A stretch of 64,000 nucleotides of DNA from PFJX01 sp964542455 (GCA_964542455.1 CAZIUC010000014.1:1-64000), one strand, 5' to 3'. Shown: positions 48,101 to 56,122, numbered from the stretch's first letter. Translations and numbers: made by a program. Notes: generated by a model not told the origin, from the letters alone.

Positions 48101-50248
48101 CAGGCCGAGATCGCGCATCACATCGCCGACAACCTGGCCGAGTTCAACGGCAGCCCCGGCCATCCCGCCAGCTTCGATCTGTTGCACGAACTGATCCGCG
48201 AGCAAGGCTATCGCCTCGCCTACTGGCGGGTCGCCGCCGACGAGATCAACTACCGGCGTTTCTTCGATATCAACGACCTCGCCGCGCTGCGCATGGAAGA
48301 CCCGGCGGTGTTCGACGCCACCCACCATTTCATTCTCGATCTGGTCGCCCAGGGCAAGGTCGAGGGGCTGCGTATCGACCACCCAGATGGCCTATACGAC
48401 CCCGGCGAGTACTTCCGCCACCTGCAGCGGATCGTCGCCGGCAAGCCCCTCGCGCCGGGCGAACCACTGGCACTGTATCTGGTGATCGAGAAGATCCTCG
48501 CCGACCACGAACGCCTGCCGGACGACTGGCCGATCCACGGCGCCACCGGCTACCGCTTCGCCAACCTGGTCAACAACCTGTTCGTCGACACGGCCTCCGA
48601 GCAGCGCATGACCCGTATCTACCGCGACTTCAGCGGTGTCGCCGACGACTTCGAGGAACTCGCCTACGAAGCCAAGAAGGTGATCATGGGCACCGCCCTG
48701 TCGAGCGAGTTTACGGTGCTGGCCACCCGCCTGGCGCGCATCGCCGCCGCCAGCCGCGACACCTGCGACTTCACCCTCAACGGCCTGCGCGACGCGTTGG
48801 AAGAGGTGGTGGCCTGTTTTCCGGTCTATCGCAGCTATGTCGCCCACGGCGAGCTGTCCGGCGACGACCGCCGCCACATCGCCTGGGCCATCGCCGTGGC
48901 CAAGAAACGCAGTCCGCTGGCCGACACCGGCATTTATGATTTCGTCGAAGGCGTGCTGACCTGCGACATCGCCCAAGGCCGTAGTGCCTCGTTCCGCGAG
49001 CGGGTGCGGGCCTTCGCCATGAAGTTCCAGCAGGTTTCCTCGCCGGTGATGGCCAAGGGTGTCGAGGACACCGCCTTCTACCGCTACCACCGCCTCACCT
49101 CGCTCAACGACGTCGGCGGCGAGCCGCGCCGCTTCGGTATCTCCGTGGCCGCCTTCCACGGCGCCACCCGCGCCCGCGCCCTCAGCTGGCCGCACAACAT
49201 GCTGGCCACCTCCACCCACGACAGCAAACGCTCAGAAGACATGCGCGCCCGTCTCAATGTGCTCTCCGAAATCCCGGCGGCGTGGAAACTGATGCTGAAA
49301 CGCTGGCGCCGCCTGAATCGCGGCCGCAAGCGCCTGATCGAGGGCGTCGAGGCGCCCTCGCGCAACGACGAGTACCTGCTCTACCAGACCCTGATCGGCA
49401 CCTGGCCGCTGACCCCGCCCGACGACGACGCCCTGGCCGACTATCGCTCGCGCATCGACGCCTACATGATCAAGGCCCTGCGCGAAGCCAAAATACACAG
49501 CAGTTGGGTGCAAGTGAACGGCGACTACGAGGGCGCGGTGAGCGGCTTCATCCAGTCCCTGCTGGCGCCGGGCGAGAAAAACCTGTTCCTCGCCGATTTC
49601 ATCGCGATGGTCCAGACCATTACCCATCATGGCCTGATCAACGCCCTCGCCCAGGCGCTGATCAAGGTCACCTCGCCGGGCGTGCCCGACATCTATCAAG
49701 GTTGCGAGTTGTGGCAGTTCAACCTGGTCGACCCGGACAACCGCCGCCCGGTGGATTTCGACCAGCGCCGCGCACTGCTCGCGGAAACAAAGGCGCTGAT
49801 CGACGCGCCGCGGGAACAATGGCCGCAACGCCTGCGCCCCCTGCTCAACGACATGACGGACGGCCGGATCAAGCTCTACACCCTCTGGCAAACCCTGGCC
49901 CTGCGCGCGCAATGGCCCGAAGTATTCCGCGACGGCGCCTACCTGCCATTGACGGTGAGTGGAGCACGCGCCCTCCACGCCTGCGCCTATGCCCGCCGAC
50001 ACGGCAATCGCGCCCTGATCGCCCTGGTCCCGCGCCTGCCAGCCGGCCTGCTCGGCGACAACCCCATCCTGCCTTTAGGGATAGAGGTGTGGGGCGACAC
50101 GGTGCTGGAACTCCCCGCCGAACTGGCCGCCACCCCCTGGCGCAACGTCTTCACCGGCGAACGCCACGCGGCGGCCGGCCAACTGGCGCTGGGGCAGCTT
50201 TTCACCAGCTTCCCGGTGGTGTTGCTGGCTTCGGAGACGGTCGATTGA
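45122..50248 (+). CDS. Bifunctional 4-alpha-glucanotransferase/maltooligosyltrehalose synthase (MalQ-TreY fusion)
   Basis: A 1708-residue fusion. Residues about 1-735 are a GH77 MalQ with an N-terminal extension domain: YGLRSRRNWGIGDFGDL, the nucleophile in ALRIDHVMGLARLFWVP (about 488), VIGEDLGTVPEGLR and STHDLPTLAGFW. Residues about 747-1708 are TreY (GH13_26): ATYRLQFNRDFTF, YASPYLKARPGSTHGYDIVDH, DVVPNHMG, the nucleophile in GLRIDHPDGLYDP (about 1085), STHDSKRSEDMRARL, and SPGVPDIYQGCELW. TreY isomerises the reducing end of maltodextrin to trehalose; MalQ supplies chains long enough for it. The two domains join with only a short linker. Confidence 0.94.
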   Translation: MSTTLEALKQLASHCGIAAEYDDIWGKRHAISEKTLRALLAAMHFPAEADPALLLKDMEEQEWRRPLPPVMVLQTGAAPAVPLSLSVAKAGKPHRWILTSEDGTASTGEFVPAELPRLGKQRLGGTHFLRGELGLPPLATPGYYRLEVEQPGREVQAQAAMTLIVAPASCYQPEAVRGEGRVWGPTVQLYGLRSRRNWGIGDFGDLRALVDLSAAAGGGVVGVNPLHALFPDDPTRVSPYSPSSRCFVNVLYLDIEMIPEFAECETARNHVASERFQGRLRRLRASEQVAYEEVSSAKREVLAMLYHHFREHHLGNDSERARAFRGFRAEAGEALEHHARFEALQEHFRRESAAVWGWPAWPETYQQPSSPAVATFASENAEAVDFFAWLQWLADEQLETLGEQSWRRGLGVGLYQDLAVGVNPGGSEAWAWQDAYAAGAHVGAPPDDFNHFGQEWGLPPLVPHRLREAAYAPFIAVLRANMRHCGALRIDHVMGLARLFWVPLGLSPAEGAYVAYPLDDLLKIVALESQRNQCMVIGEDLGTVPEGLRPLLATADVLSYRPFLFERTDDGGFKPPAEYPRQALVAVSTHDLPTLAGFWKGSDLDLRAALRLFADKDQYGPQVVERAQDRARFLVALEREGLLPEGASIHPNSAPEMTPALMLAIHTYLARTPARMLVVQPEDILGLVEQVNLPGSNDDQHPNWRRRLPLDLEDWLDDSRFATVGEALRKARGSAVSPREVTPAINRMAVIPRATYRLQFNRDFTFTQATALAPYLAELGVSHCYASPYLKARPGSTHGYDIVDHAALNPEIGGAREYDDFVTALKGRGLGQILDVVPNHMGVMGADNAWWLDVLENGPASAWGAFFDIDWEPLNPDLLGKVLLPLLGDHYGAVLNRGELRLDYDTARGEFSLFYYQHRLPVDPASYPRIVGHRSERLAATLGENHEQYGELQALLTAFGHLPARTDSDPARMAERQRDKEVHKRHLAALSEAQAEIAHHIADNLAEFNGSPGHPASFDLLHELIREQGYRLAYWRVAADEINYRRFFDINDLAALRMEDPAVFDATHHFILDLVAQGKVEGLRIDHPDGLYDPGEYFRHLQRIVAGKPLAPGEPLALYLVIEKILADHERLPDDWPIHGATGYRFANLVNNLFVDTASEQRMTRIYRDFSGVADDFEELAYEAKKVIMGTALSSEFTVLATRLARIAAASRDTCDFTLNGLRDALEEVVACFPVYRSYVAHGELSGDDRRHIAWAIAVAKKRSPLADTGIYDFVEGVLTCDIAQGRSASFRERVRAFAMKFQQVSSPVMAKGVEDTAFYRYHRLTSLNDVGGEPRRFGISVAAFHGATRARALSWPHNMLATSTHDSKRSEDMRARLNVLSEIPAAWKLMLKRWRRLNRGRKRLIEGVEAPSRNDEYLLYQTLIGTWPLTPPDDDALADYRSRIDAYMIKALREAKIHSSWVQVNGDYEGAVSGFIQSLLAPGEKNLFLADFIAMVQTITHHGLINALAQALIKVTSPGVPDIYQGCELWQFNLVDPDNRRPVDFDQRRALLAETKALIDAPREQWPQRLRPLLNDMTDGRIKLYTLWQTLALRAQWPEVFRDGAYLPLTVSGARALHACAYARRHGNRALIALVPRLPAGLLGDNPILPLGIEVWGDTVLELPAELAATPWRNVFTGERHAAAGQLALGQLFTSFPVVLLASETVD

Positions 50249-50639
50249 CGGCGGCTGGCTGATCACAGCACCTTGCCGGCCGAGCAGTTGGCACTACAAG
50301 TGCACGGCCGGCACTTGGCGACTGTCGAGCACATTGCCGACGTTCAGAGCAAACAGGCCGATGAATCTTGCTCGGTCTGACCAGCCGTTCGAGCCGAAAT
50401 TCCAGCATCAAGGTTGAGCGTCTGCTTCTCGAATCCGTGAACCGGCGCTATCGACTCACAAGCGACGGCCAGCCACCGGTGCCGTATCCGTCAGCCACCT
50501 GGGGTTGAGCCGCCATTCACTAGCTTGCCGCGATCTGCAACGCGTATTCCGAAGCGGCCAATCTTCATGACCAACCCCAGTTAATCAGACACTTAGGTGT
50601 GCTTGCGAGGCATGGCATCGCTCATAGAAAAAAGCAGAT
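50249..50639. other. 391-bp intergenic region, no gene seen
   Basis: There is no frame with a plausible protein and no RNA gene. Short inverted segments such as GGCCG/CGGCC around 50279-50310 could serve as a weak terminator for the convergent malQ-treY and methyltransferase genes. The base composition is somewhat less GC-rich than the glucan genes. Confidence 0.5.
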
Positions 50640-51338
50640 TCAGCGATGTCCGTTTACTGATTTCTTGGGCCTCCGGTAGCAGGCGAAAAAGTGTGGCACC
50701 GGCGGGGTCTGGTCGTCATCATAAGCTTCGAAAGCTTCCTCTTTGAGACCAGCACGGACGAATCCGTCAATTTCTGCCCGGTCCAGAGGCAGGGGGAATG
50801 CATCTTCCTGTTCCCCGGCATGCCGGCTTCGGCAAGAAACCAGGGCGACGCCGCCAAGGGCGACCATGTCCGCGATCGCATTCAAGGCGCGTAGACGGTA
50901 TTCACCGGGCAGGATCTGGATCGTGTTGCATTCGAAAGCCAGGTCGAATCCCTGGGTCCAATCCAGTGGATGGCCGAACAGATCCACCACCAGATATTCG
51001 ACACTACTTTCTGGATAACGCTTGCGGCACAGGTCAATAGCGGCTGGGGCGATGTCGAAGGCGGTGACTCGATGGCCGTGGGCCGACAGGGCCTCCGCGT
51101 CATCCCCCACGCCGCAGCCGATCGTCACCGCCCGCAGACCCGCGTCGGAAACCGGGTGATCTTCCAGCCAAGACATCAGATACGGGTTGGGCGCCAAATC
51201 AGCCCAGAAAACGGCCCTGAAGTCGCCATGGGCACCGCGGTAAACCTGGTCGCACCAGCCGGTGGGGTCGCCACGCTCCTGATGACTTGACACCATGTGG
51301 AGAAATTCACGCCTGCCTGCTTTGTCCATGCGGATCAT
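50640..51338 (-). CDS. Class I SAM-dependent methyltransferase
   Basis: A 232-residue protein with the Rossmann methyltransferase motifs: motif I VTIGCGVGDDAEAL, motif II acidic end VTAFDIAPAAIDLCRKRYP, FDLAFECNTIQ (motif IV area) and LNAIADMVALGGVALVSCR (motif V/VI). The N-terminus WCDQVYRGAHGDF resembles thiopurine- or tellurite-resistance-type methyltransferases. The substrate is unknown. The VOC gene lies 27 nt beyond its stop... on the upstream side it is transcribed from its own leader at 51339-51365. Confidence 0.8.
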   Translation of the reverse strand: MIRMDKAGRREFLHMVSSHQERGDPTGWCDQVYRGAHGDFRAVFWADLAPNPYLMSWLEDHPVSDAGLRAVTIGCGVGDDAEALSAHGHRVTAFDIAPAAIDLCRKRYPESSVEYLVVDLFGHPLDWTQGFDLAFECNTIQILPGEYRLRALNAIADMVALGGVALVSCRSRHAGEQEDAFPLPLDRAEIDGFVRAGLKEEAFEAYDDDQTPPVPHFFACYRRPKKSVNGHR

Positions 51339-51365
51339 CTCGATGGCAAGGTAGTCATTCTTCCC

Positions 51366-51740
51366 TCAGTTGGGCCCAGGCCCTGAACAGAACCACAGCT
51401 TGTTGCCCTCGCTGTCGAGGAAACTGCCCACCAGCGCCTCGCCATAAGCTTCGACCGGATCCGCGATGGTCACCCCTTGGGCCCGAAGGGCGGTTTCGGT
51501 GCCGCGAGCATCCTCGGTTTCGAGGGTCACGCGCGGGTTGAGGGCATCGGACGGCCGCGCATACCAATCCGTCTTGAACAACAGCACCGTCTCGCCGACT
51601 TTGTTTCCGACTTGCTTGCCGTCCTCGAATGCTGGTGGGAGCGACAAGGTATCGGTATAAAAACGGATTGCACGCGCAAAGTCGGTGGCAGCCAGTGCGA
51701 TGGCTTTGGCATGAAGGAATTTGATAGAAGGGGTGGTCAT
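51366..51740 (-). CDS. VOC-superfamily (glyoxalase/bleomycin-resistance fold) protein
   Basis: A 124-residue protein with paired beta-alpha-beta-beta-beta modules: LHAKAIALAATDFARAIRFYTDTLSL, ETVLLFKTDWYARP, PRVTLETEDARGTETALRAQGV and GEALVGSFLDSEGNKLWF. Proteins of this size act as dimers with a metal site; the specific substrate is unknown. The ATG at 51740 matches the family start; the upstream open frame is not conserved. The methyltransferase gene starts 27 nt downstream of its stop, so they may be co-transcribed. Confidence 0.82.
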   Translation of the reverse strand: MTTPSIKFLHAKAIALAATDFARAIRFYTDTLSLPPAFEDGKQVGNKVGETVLLFKTDWYARPSDALNPRVTLETEDARGTETALRAQGVTIADPVEAYGEALVGSFLDSEGNKLWFCSGPGPN

Positions 51741-51861
51741 GATCCGTTCTCCTTGTTGACGGTGATATCCCGGGTCAGAGTTACTCGGGAATGAATTCCC
51801 TAACTTCGCCACTTGGCGGGAAAGGTGGCGTGGGCCGACCGCCGTGCGGCCATGGCTCGCT

Positions 51862-52665
51862 TCAAAGGGCCGCACCCCCGATGTGCTGCGCGACAATCGC
51901 CACCGCGCCGGCCAACAGCGCGACACCGAGCGGCGTCGCGAGACGGCGGCCAAACGGCAGGTTTTTCTCGGCGGCCATGACGCCGCCTAGGAGGAGCATC
52001 CAGCCAACGCTGCCGGTGCCCAGCACGAACATCAAAAGCATCATCGCCCAGCAGCAGCCCACGCAGTAGACGCCATGATCCAGGCCCAGCAGCAGGGCAT
52101 GGCAACGTGGACCTTGGCCGTTCCAGTGGCGCATGACGAAGCTCAAAGGGGCGCGGCACTTGTCTAGGCAACGGTACTTCAGCGATGAGAACTGGAACAG
52201 GCCGGCAATACAAAACACGACTGCCCCCAAGACCCAGCCATTGAACAGTAGCCACGCGCTGCGTTGCGCAACTTGATGCACCACCCAGTCCAGGCCGTGG
52301 GCGGCAATCCCGAACAAACCCCAGGCACCCAGGTAACCGGCAATCAGCAGCGCCATGAGAAGCCCATGGTCTCGACGTTGTCGGGTCAGTCGCCGGAAAG
52401 CCTCGAGCAGCGGCAGGGTCGTGGGCAGCATCATCGCCGTCGTCATCAATACCCAGCCACCGACATAGAGCAGCGCGGGAAGAAATTGGCCATCCGCCAA
52501 GGGAGCAAGGCAGAGACCCTCACTCAGCTCAAGTTGGGTCCATTGCCCGTGATGCAGATAGCGCCCATAAGGCGACAGTTCCCACGACCACAGGAGCACC
52601 CAGGCGGATATAACCAGCAGCCCCACCAAGGGTACAAATAGCATCTCTCGTCCTGATGAGCGCAT
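51862..52665 (-). CDS. DUF2182 multi-span membrane protein
   Basis: A 267-residue inner-membrane protein with about six to seven helices. The family pattern is visible: WVLMTTAMMLPTTLPLLEAFRR, LLIAGYLGAWGLFG, FQFSSLKYRCLDKCRAPLSF (CxxxC) and GVYCVGCCWAMMLLMF (clustered cysteines), a likely metal-binding arrangement. The function is not established. The DUF1326 gene lies 54 nt upstream; the two families are usually found together and presumably form one system. Confidence 0.85.
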   Translation of the reverse strand: MRSSGREMLFVPLVGLLVISAWVLLWSWELSPYGRYLHHGQWTQLELSEGLCLAPLADGQFLPALLYVGGWVLMTTAMMLPTTLPLLEAFRRLTRQRRDHGLLMALLIAGYLGAWGLFGIAAHGLDWVVHQVAQRSAWLLFNGWVLGAVVFCIAGLFQFSSLKYRCLDKCRAPLSFVMRHWNGQGPRCHALLLGLDHGVYCVGCCWAMMLLMFVLGTGSVGWMLLLGGVMAAEKNLPFGRRLATPLGVALLAGAVAIVAQHIGGAAL

Positions 52666-52719
52666 CCTGGGAACCTCTGCCTATGACGACTGCCGCATTG
52701 GCAGCCGCCAGCCAGGCAA

Positions 52720-53322
52720 TCAGCACTCGAACAGGAACTGTCCCTGGACGGAGCTATGGCCCTTGATGTCCAGGTTGAGACCAAGGGCCGGGCTGGACGC
52801 TTTGAACTTGGGAGCCTGGCCTACATAGGCAGGCGCATTTCGGATGACAGAGAAGGCGGCATCGTGAAGCGTCGTCCGTTCGCCCGTCGCGCCTACAAAA
52901 GCCTCCATTTCCGCATCGACAGCGGTACCGATCTTGAGCGTCCCTTTGCCTCGTTCGACCGCGAAAGCGATGGGAACCCGCTCAATGCCTACCACTTCGC
53001 CGATAAGCTGGGCAAGGTCGGCCACAGGGCCACCCTTCTTGCCGGTGTAGGTGGCGAGAAGGGCTTCTTCCTGTGCTGGCGTTGCCTTATCGTCGACGAA
53101 TGCAACGGCGCGCCACTTACCAGCCAGCGCATTGCCGGGAATGAAGACCGCGACAGCAAAAGTAAGCCCGGAAACGTCGGTGCCATCGACCACGCCCTTG
53201 TCGAAGTGCCAAGCCATGACACCCTCGCAGGTGCCCCCATCCGGGTCCTGTCCAATCCAGCAGGGACAAATCGCATTGCAGGTACAGACCTCAAGCAAAC
53301 TACCTTCTAGTCGATATGCCAT
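52720..53322 (-). CDS. DUF1326 domain protein
   Basis: A 200-residue soluble protein starting MAYRLEGSLLEVCTCNAICPCW, whose N-terminal cysteines (13, 15, 19, 21, 32) could bind a metal. The remainder is beta-rich, with FAVAVFIPGNALAGKWRAVAFVDDKA and FSVIRNAPAYVGQAPKF, and no membrane span or signal peptide. The function is unknown; it precedes the DUF2182 membrane partner in a two-gene operon. Confidence 0.85.
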   Translation of the reverse strand: MAYRLEGSLLEVCTCNAICPCWIGQDPDGGTCEGVMAWHFDKGVVDGTDVSGLTFAVAVFIPGNALAGKWRAVAFVDDKATPAQEEALLATYTGKKGGPVADLAQLIGEVVGIERVPIAFAVERGKGTLKIGTAVDAEMEAFVGATGERTTLHDAAFSVIRNAPAYVGQAPKFKASSPALGLNLDIKGHSSVQGQFLFEC

Positions 53323-53890
53323 CTCCTCTCTCCTTCTCTTCCGGGCGACGTTTTATCGTTGCCTCATGGTGGACGTGTATTGCCGAAAAAGCGTTACACG
53401 AAACAGGAATACACCGAGCAGGGTCTACGGAGTTGATGGTGCAGTTAGAAGATATGCCCGATCCATTTCCCAGTAATCTAGTACAGTATTATTGCTAGTC
53501 GGAGAATGGCTTGCGGTCAAGCGGCAGGGCATAGAATATTTCCATCGACGAAGTGAAGGTTTCAGCAATTGACTTGCTGTGCCTGCTTATAGTCAGGCAC
53601 TTAGCATTGATATTGAATACCCGCCTTGGCTGGATGAATCACTGAACCACACTGAGCCTGCATCGCCGAATGGCGGCTATGGAGAGTTGACCTGACGTGC
53701 GGTTACGCAATTTTCAACGAGTGGCTATGACGGCTCCTGGCCGAAAGCGTAAGTTCAGGTGCGCTTCACATTGCAGTCATTCGCCAGCAATCCCGATGTA
53801 TCGGAGAACGGTGGCTCTGTCCGGACAACTGACCTCCATGTCGACTGACCTGATCGTCCATTTCCTGAACGGAATCCACCACTGGCCGCC
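53323..53890. other. 568-bp lower-GC region with no intact gene
   Basis: No convincing frame is present. The stretch is visibly less GC-rich than its neighbours and contains several stop-rich segments, which suggests decayed or transferred DNA next to a toxin-antitoxin pair. A TTGACT hexamer near 53570 has no good -10 partner. Confidence 0.5.
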
Positions 53891-54190
53891 TCAGAAATAG
53901 TCTTCTTCCCGCTGATGCCGGATAGCCAGAATCGTGACCGTCGATGGATTCTCGATTTCGAACAGCGCGACGTAGCCCGTTGAGCCAAACGGAATGACGA
54001 GTTCCCGCAGGAACGGGTCGTCCACATCCGCCTTGCGGCAGGTAAATGGAAAATCCTGAAGAAAATCGGCGGCCTTGACGATGGCGTCGCGCGCGTGGCG
54101 GGCGGTCTGGGTGTCCCGTTTCAGCAGGAAATCGAACAATCGCCGCAGGTCTTCACGGGCGGCTTTTGTGTAGCGAACCTGGCAATTCAT
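53891..54190 (-). CDS. ParE/RelE-superfamily toxin
   Basis: A 99-residue basic protein with the ParE-type layout: VRYTKAAREDLRRLFDFLLKRD helix pair, DAIVKAADFLQDFPFTCRK, then the beta strands RELVIPFGSTGYVALFEIE and VTILAIRHQREEDYF. ParE proteins poison gyrase and RelE proteins cleave mRNA; the sequence looks closer to ParE. Its ATG overlaps the antitoxin stop by 4 nt. Confidence 0.88.
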   Translation of the reverse strand: MNCQVRYTKAAREDLRRLFDFLLKRDTQTARHARDAIVKAADFLQDFPFTCRKADVDDPFLRELVIPFGSTGYVALFEIENPSTVTILAIRHQREEDYF

Positions 54191-54465
54191 TGGGCCGCAT
54201 GGGTTCTGGATTCCGCCGTCAGCAGCAGGGCGTCAAGTTCATCGCGGATTTCCTCGGCCGTGAAATACTCACCCGTAAGTTTTGCCTCGTCACGCGACGC
54301 GAGCCCACGCGCGATGAACGCTTTCCGCATGCGTCGCCGCGCGATGTTGGCCCGTATGGATTGCTCGACGAATCCGGAGAGAGTTTCGCCTACTTCCAGA
54401 AGATCTTCCGCCGCTTGACGCAGTTCAGGGGTGACTCTGAGTGTAGGGATGGCGGCTGTTTTCAT
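54187..54465 (-). CDS. Ribbon-helix-helix antitoxin of the ParE-type toxin
   Basis: A 92-residue protein. The N-terminus (IPTLRVTPELRQAAEDLLEVGETLSGFVEQSIRANIARRR) resembles ParD/CopG ribbon-helix-helix DNA-binding proteins. The acidic C-terminal half (LTGEYFTAEEIRDELDALL) would wrap the toxin. The antitoxin-then-toxin order and 4-nt overlap are typical. The pair is divergent from the Y-family polymerase gene across 129 bp. The long upstream extension of this frame is antisense to the polymerase and was ignored. Confidence 0.85.
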   Translation of the reverse strand: MKTAAIPTLRVTPELRQAAEDLLEVGETLSGFVEQSIRANIARRRMRKAFIARGLASRDEAKLTGEYFTAEEIRDELDALLLTAESRTHAAQ

Positions 54466-54548
54466 GGCTGTTTTCCTGGCGCTACATTTGCGATGCATTG
54501 TCGCCAAGTCCTGCCGGCCAGGCAACGCACGCCCCGCCTTGCCCGGAA

Positions 54549-54589
54549 AGAACGATCGTTCTATTCTGCAACGCCAGAACGATCGTTCT
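54549..54589 (+). promoter_or_regulatory. Two perfect AGAACGATCGTTCT operator boxes
   Basis: The same 14-bp palindrome occurs at 54549-54562 and 54576-54589, centres 27 bp apart, ending 5 bp before the polymerase ATG. The core GAAC-N4-GTTC is the shape of the Gram-positive SOS (LexA/DinR) box rather than the CTGT-N8-ACAG box usual in beta- and gammaproteobacteria. Position between the toxin-antitoxin pair and a Y-family polymerase suggests damage-responsive repression; the binding protein is not known. Confidence 0.75.
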
Positions 54590-54594
54590 TTTCC

Positions 54595-55854
54595 ATGTCC
54601 CTGCGTGCCCTCCTCCTCGACTTCAATTCCTACTTCGCCTCGGTAGAGCAACACCTGCGCCCGGAACTGCGCGGCCGGCCTGTGGGCATTCTGCCGGTGA
54701 TGGCGGAGACCAGTTGCTGCATCGCCGCCAGCCGCGAAGCCAAGTGTTTCGGGGTGAAGACCGGAACCGGCGTCATGGATGCTCGCCGCCTCTGTCCGGA
54801 CATCGTTTTCGCGCAGGCGCGGCCGCGTGTCTACGTGGAAATGCACCATCGCCTGATGGATATCGTCGATACGGTCATCGCCGTCAGCGAGGTGCTTTCC
54901 ATCGATGAAGTGGCTTGTGACCTGACCGGCTCCTGGCAACAGGAAAGCGTGGTGCGGGATCTGGCCGGCGAGGTCAAGGCGAAGCTGCGCGATCACGTCG
55001 GCGAAGTGCTCACCTGTTCCATCGGCATCGGCCCCAACCGCTTTCTGGCCAAGACCGCGTCCAACATGCAAAAGCCGGACGGGCTCGTCGTCATCAAACC
55101 GGAAGACCTGCCCGACTGCCTGTTCCGCCTCAAGCTGAATGACCTCAACGGCATCGCCGGCGCCATGCTGGAGCGCCTGGAGCGGCACGGCATCACCACG
55201 GTGGAAGCGCTGTGCCGGGCCGACCGCGAGCACTTGCGCCGGGTCTGGGGCGGGGTCGAGGGCGAGCGCATATACGACCGCCTGCGTGGCGTCGACGTGG
55301 TGCTGCCGCCGACGAAACGCTCCAGCCTGGGCCACTCCCACGTCCTGCCGCCACACCTGCGCCACGACGCGGGCGCCTTCTCGGTGCTTTCCAAGCTGAC
55401 CCAGAAAGCCGCGCTAAGGCTGCGCGCCGAGGGCTATATGGCCGGGCGCCTGGGGGTGCGCGTGAGCTATCGCAAACATGCGGAATGGGGCGTGGATACC
55501 CGCTTCGCGCCGATGCAGGGCACCCTCGCCAGCCTGCGCTTGCTCGCCGCCCTCTGGGCGGAACGGCCGCGCCGGCGCGAGCCGATCAAGGTGGGCATGG
55601 TGTTCGGCGAACTGCTCCCGCGCGACAAGGTGAGCCTGCCGCTGTTCCCCGATGGCAGCCGCAGCCCCGGCCTGGATAGCGCGCTGGACCGCGTGCGCCT
55701 GAAATTCGGCGCGGAAGCGCTGTACTTCGGCGGCGCCTTCCTGGCCCAGGAAGAAGCCCCCATGCGCATCTCCTTCACCCACATCCCGGATCTGAAGCTG
55801 GAAGCGGACGGCAAGACCGGAGGATTGGAGGAGCGGGCGTTGCTGGAAGTGTGA
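54595..55854 (+). CDS. Y-family DNA polymerase (DinB/UmuC-like)
   Basis: A 419-residue translesion polymerase. The palm carboxylates are intact: D9 in LLLDFNSYFASVEQH and D104/E105 in SIDE. The helix-hairpin-helix (LNGIAGAMLERLERHGITTVEALCRAD) and little-finger domain (about 240-360) follow. The sequence is not a standard DinB; it resembles a group often annotated as DNA polymerase Y-family or ImuB-like but with an active site. The segment KVSLPLF may serve as a beta-clamp contact. The ATG at 54595 lies directly behind the twin palindromes; the longer frame upstream is not homologous. Confidence 0.88.
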   Translation: MSLRALLLDFNSYFASVEQHLRPELRGRPVGILPVMAETSCCIAASREAKCFGVKTGTGVMDARRLCPDIVFAQARPRVYVEMHHRLMDIVDTVIAVSEVLSIDEVACDLTGSWQQESVVRDLAGEVKAKLRDHVGEVLTCSIGIGPNRFLAKTASNMQKPDGLVVIKPEDLPDCLFRLKLNDLNGIAGAMLERLERHGITTVEALCRADREHLRRVWGGVEGERIYDRLRGVDVVLPPTKRSSLGHSHVLPPHLRHDAGAFSVLSKLTQKAALRLRAEGYMAGRLGVRVSYRKHAEWGVDTRFAPMQGTLASLRLLAALWAERPRRREPIKVGMVFGELLPRDKVSLPLFPDGSRSPGLDSALDRVRLKFGAEALYFGGAFLAQEEAPMRISFTHIPDLKLEADGKTGGLEERALLEV

Positions 55855-55928
55855 GGGGGAGGTTTCAGCCCCCCCCCTTTCCCAAGGCGCCTTTCTCGTT
55901 AACGGGTGATGCGGTCGGCGCAACGGTT

Positions 55929-56115
55929 CCCCCCTTTATCAAAGGGGGGCAGGGGGGATTTCTGAGGCGGTGGCTCAGGCAAACGTCGCTAAATCCCTGA
56001 TGAAGCCCCTACCCTTCGGTACCTCGGTCCCCCTTTGATAAAGGGGGAAGTCACCTTCCCATCCGCTTTCGCGTAGATCTCCAGCTAACGAGTAAAGAGC
56101 CTTATCAAAGGGGGA
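55929..56115. repeat. Cluster of CCCCCTTT-NNN-AAAGGGGG repeat elements
   Basis: Perfect hairpins CCCCCCTTT-ATC-AAAGGGGGG (55929-55949) and CCCCCTTT-GAT-AAAGGGGG (56029-56047) are followed by a half copy TTATCAAAGGGGG (about 56102-56114). The GGGTAGGGGCTTCATCAG motif also occurs here, on the minus strand, at about 55998-56015. The cluster fills the gap between the convergent polymerase and metY genes. Confidence 0.75.
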
Positions 56116-56122
56116 AGTCAGA

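Noticed and set aside
45371..48382. A 1003-codon open frame antisense to the malQ-treY fusion
   Set aside because: It lies opposite a gene with full catalytic motifs, shows no recognisable domain and reflects GC-rich third positions that remove stops on the opposite strand.
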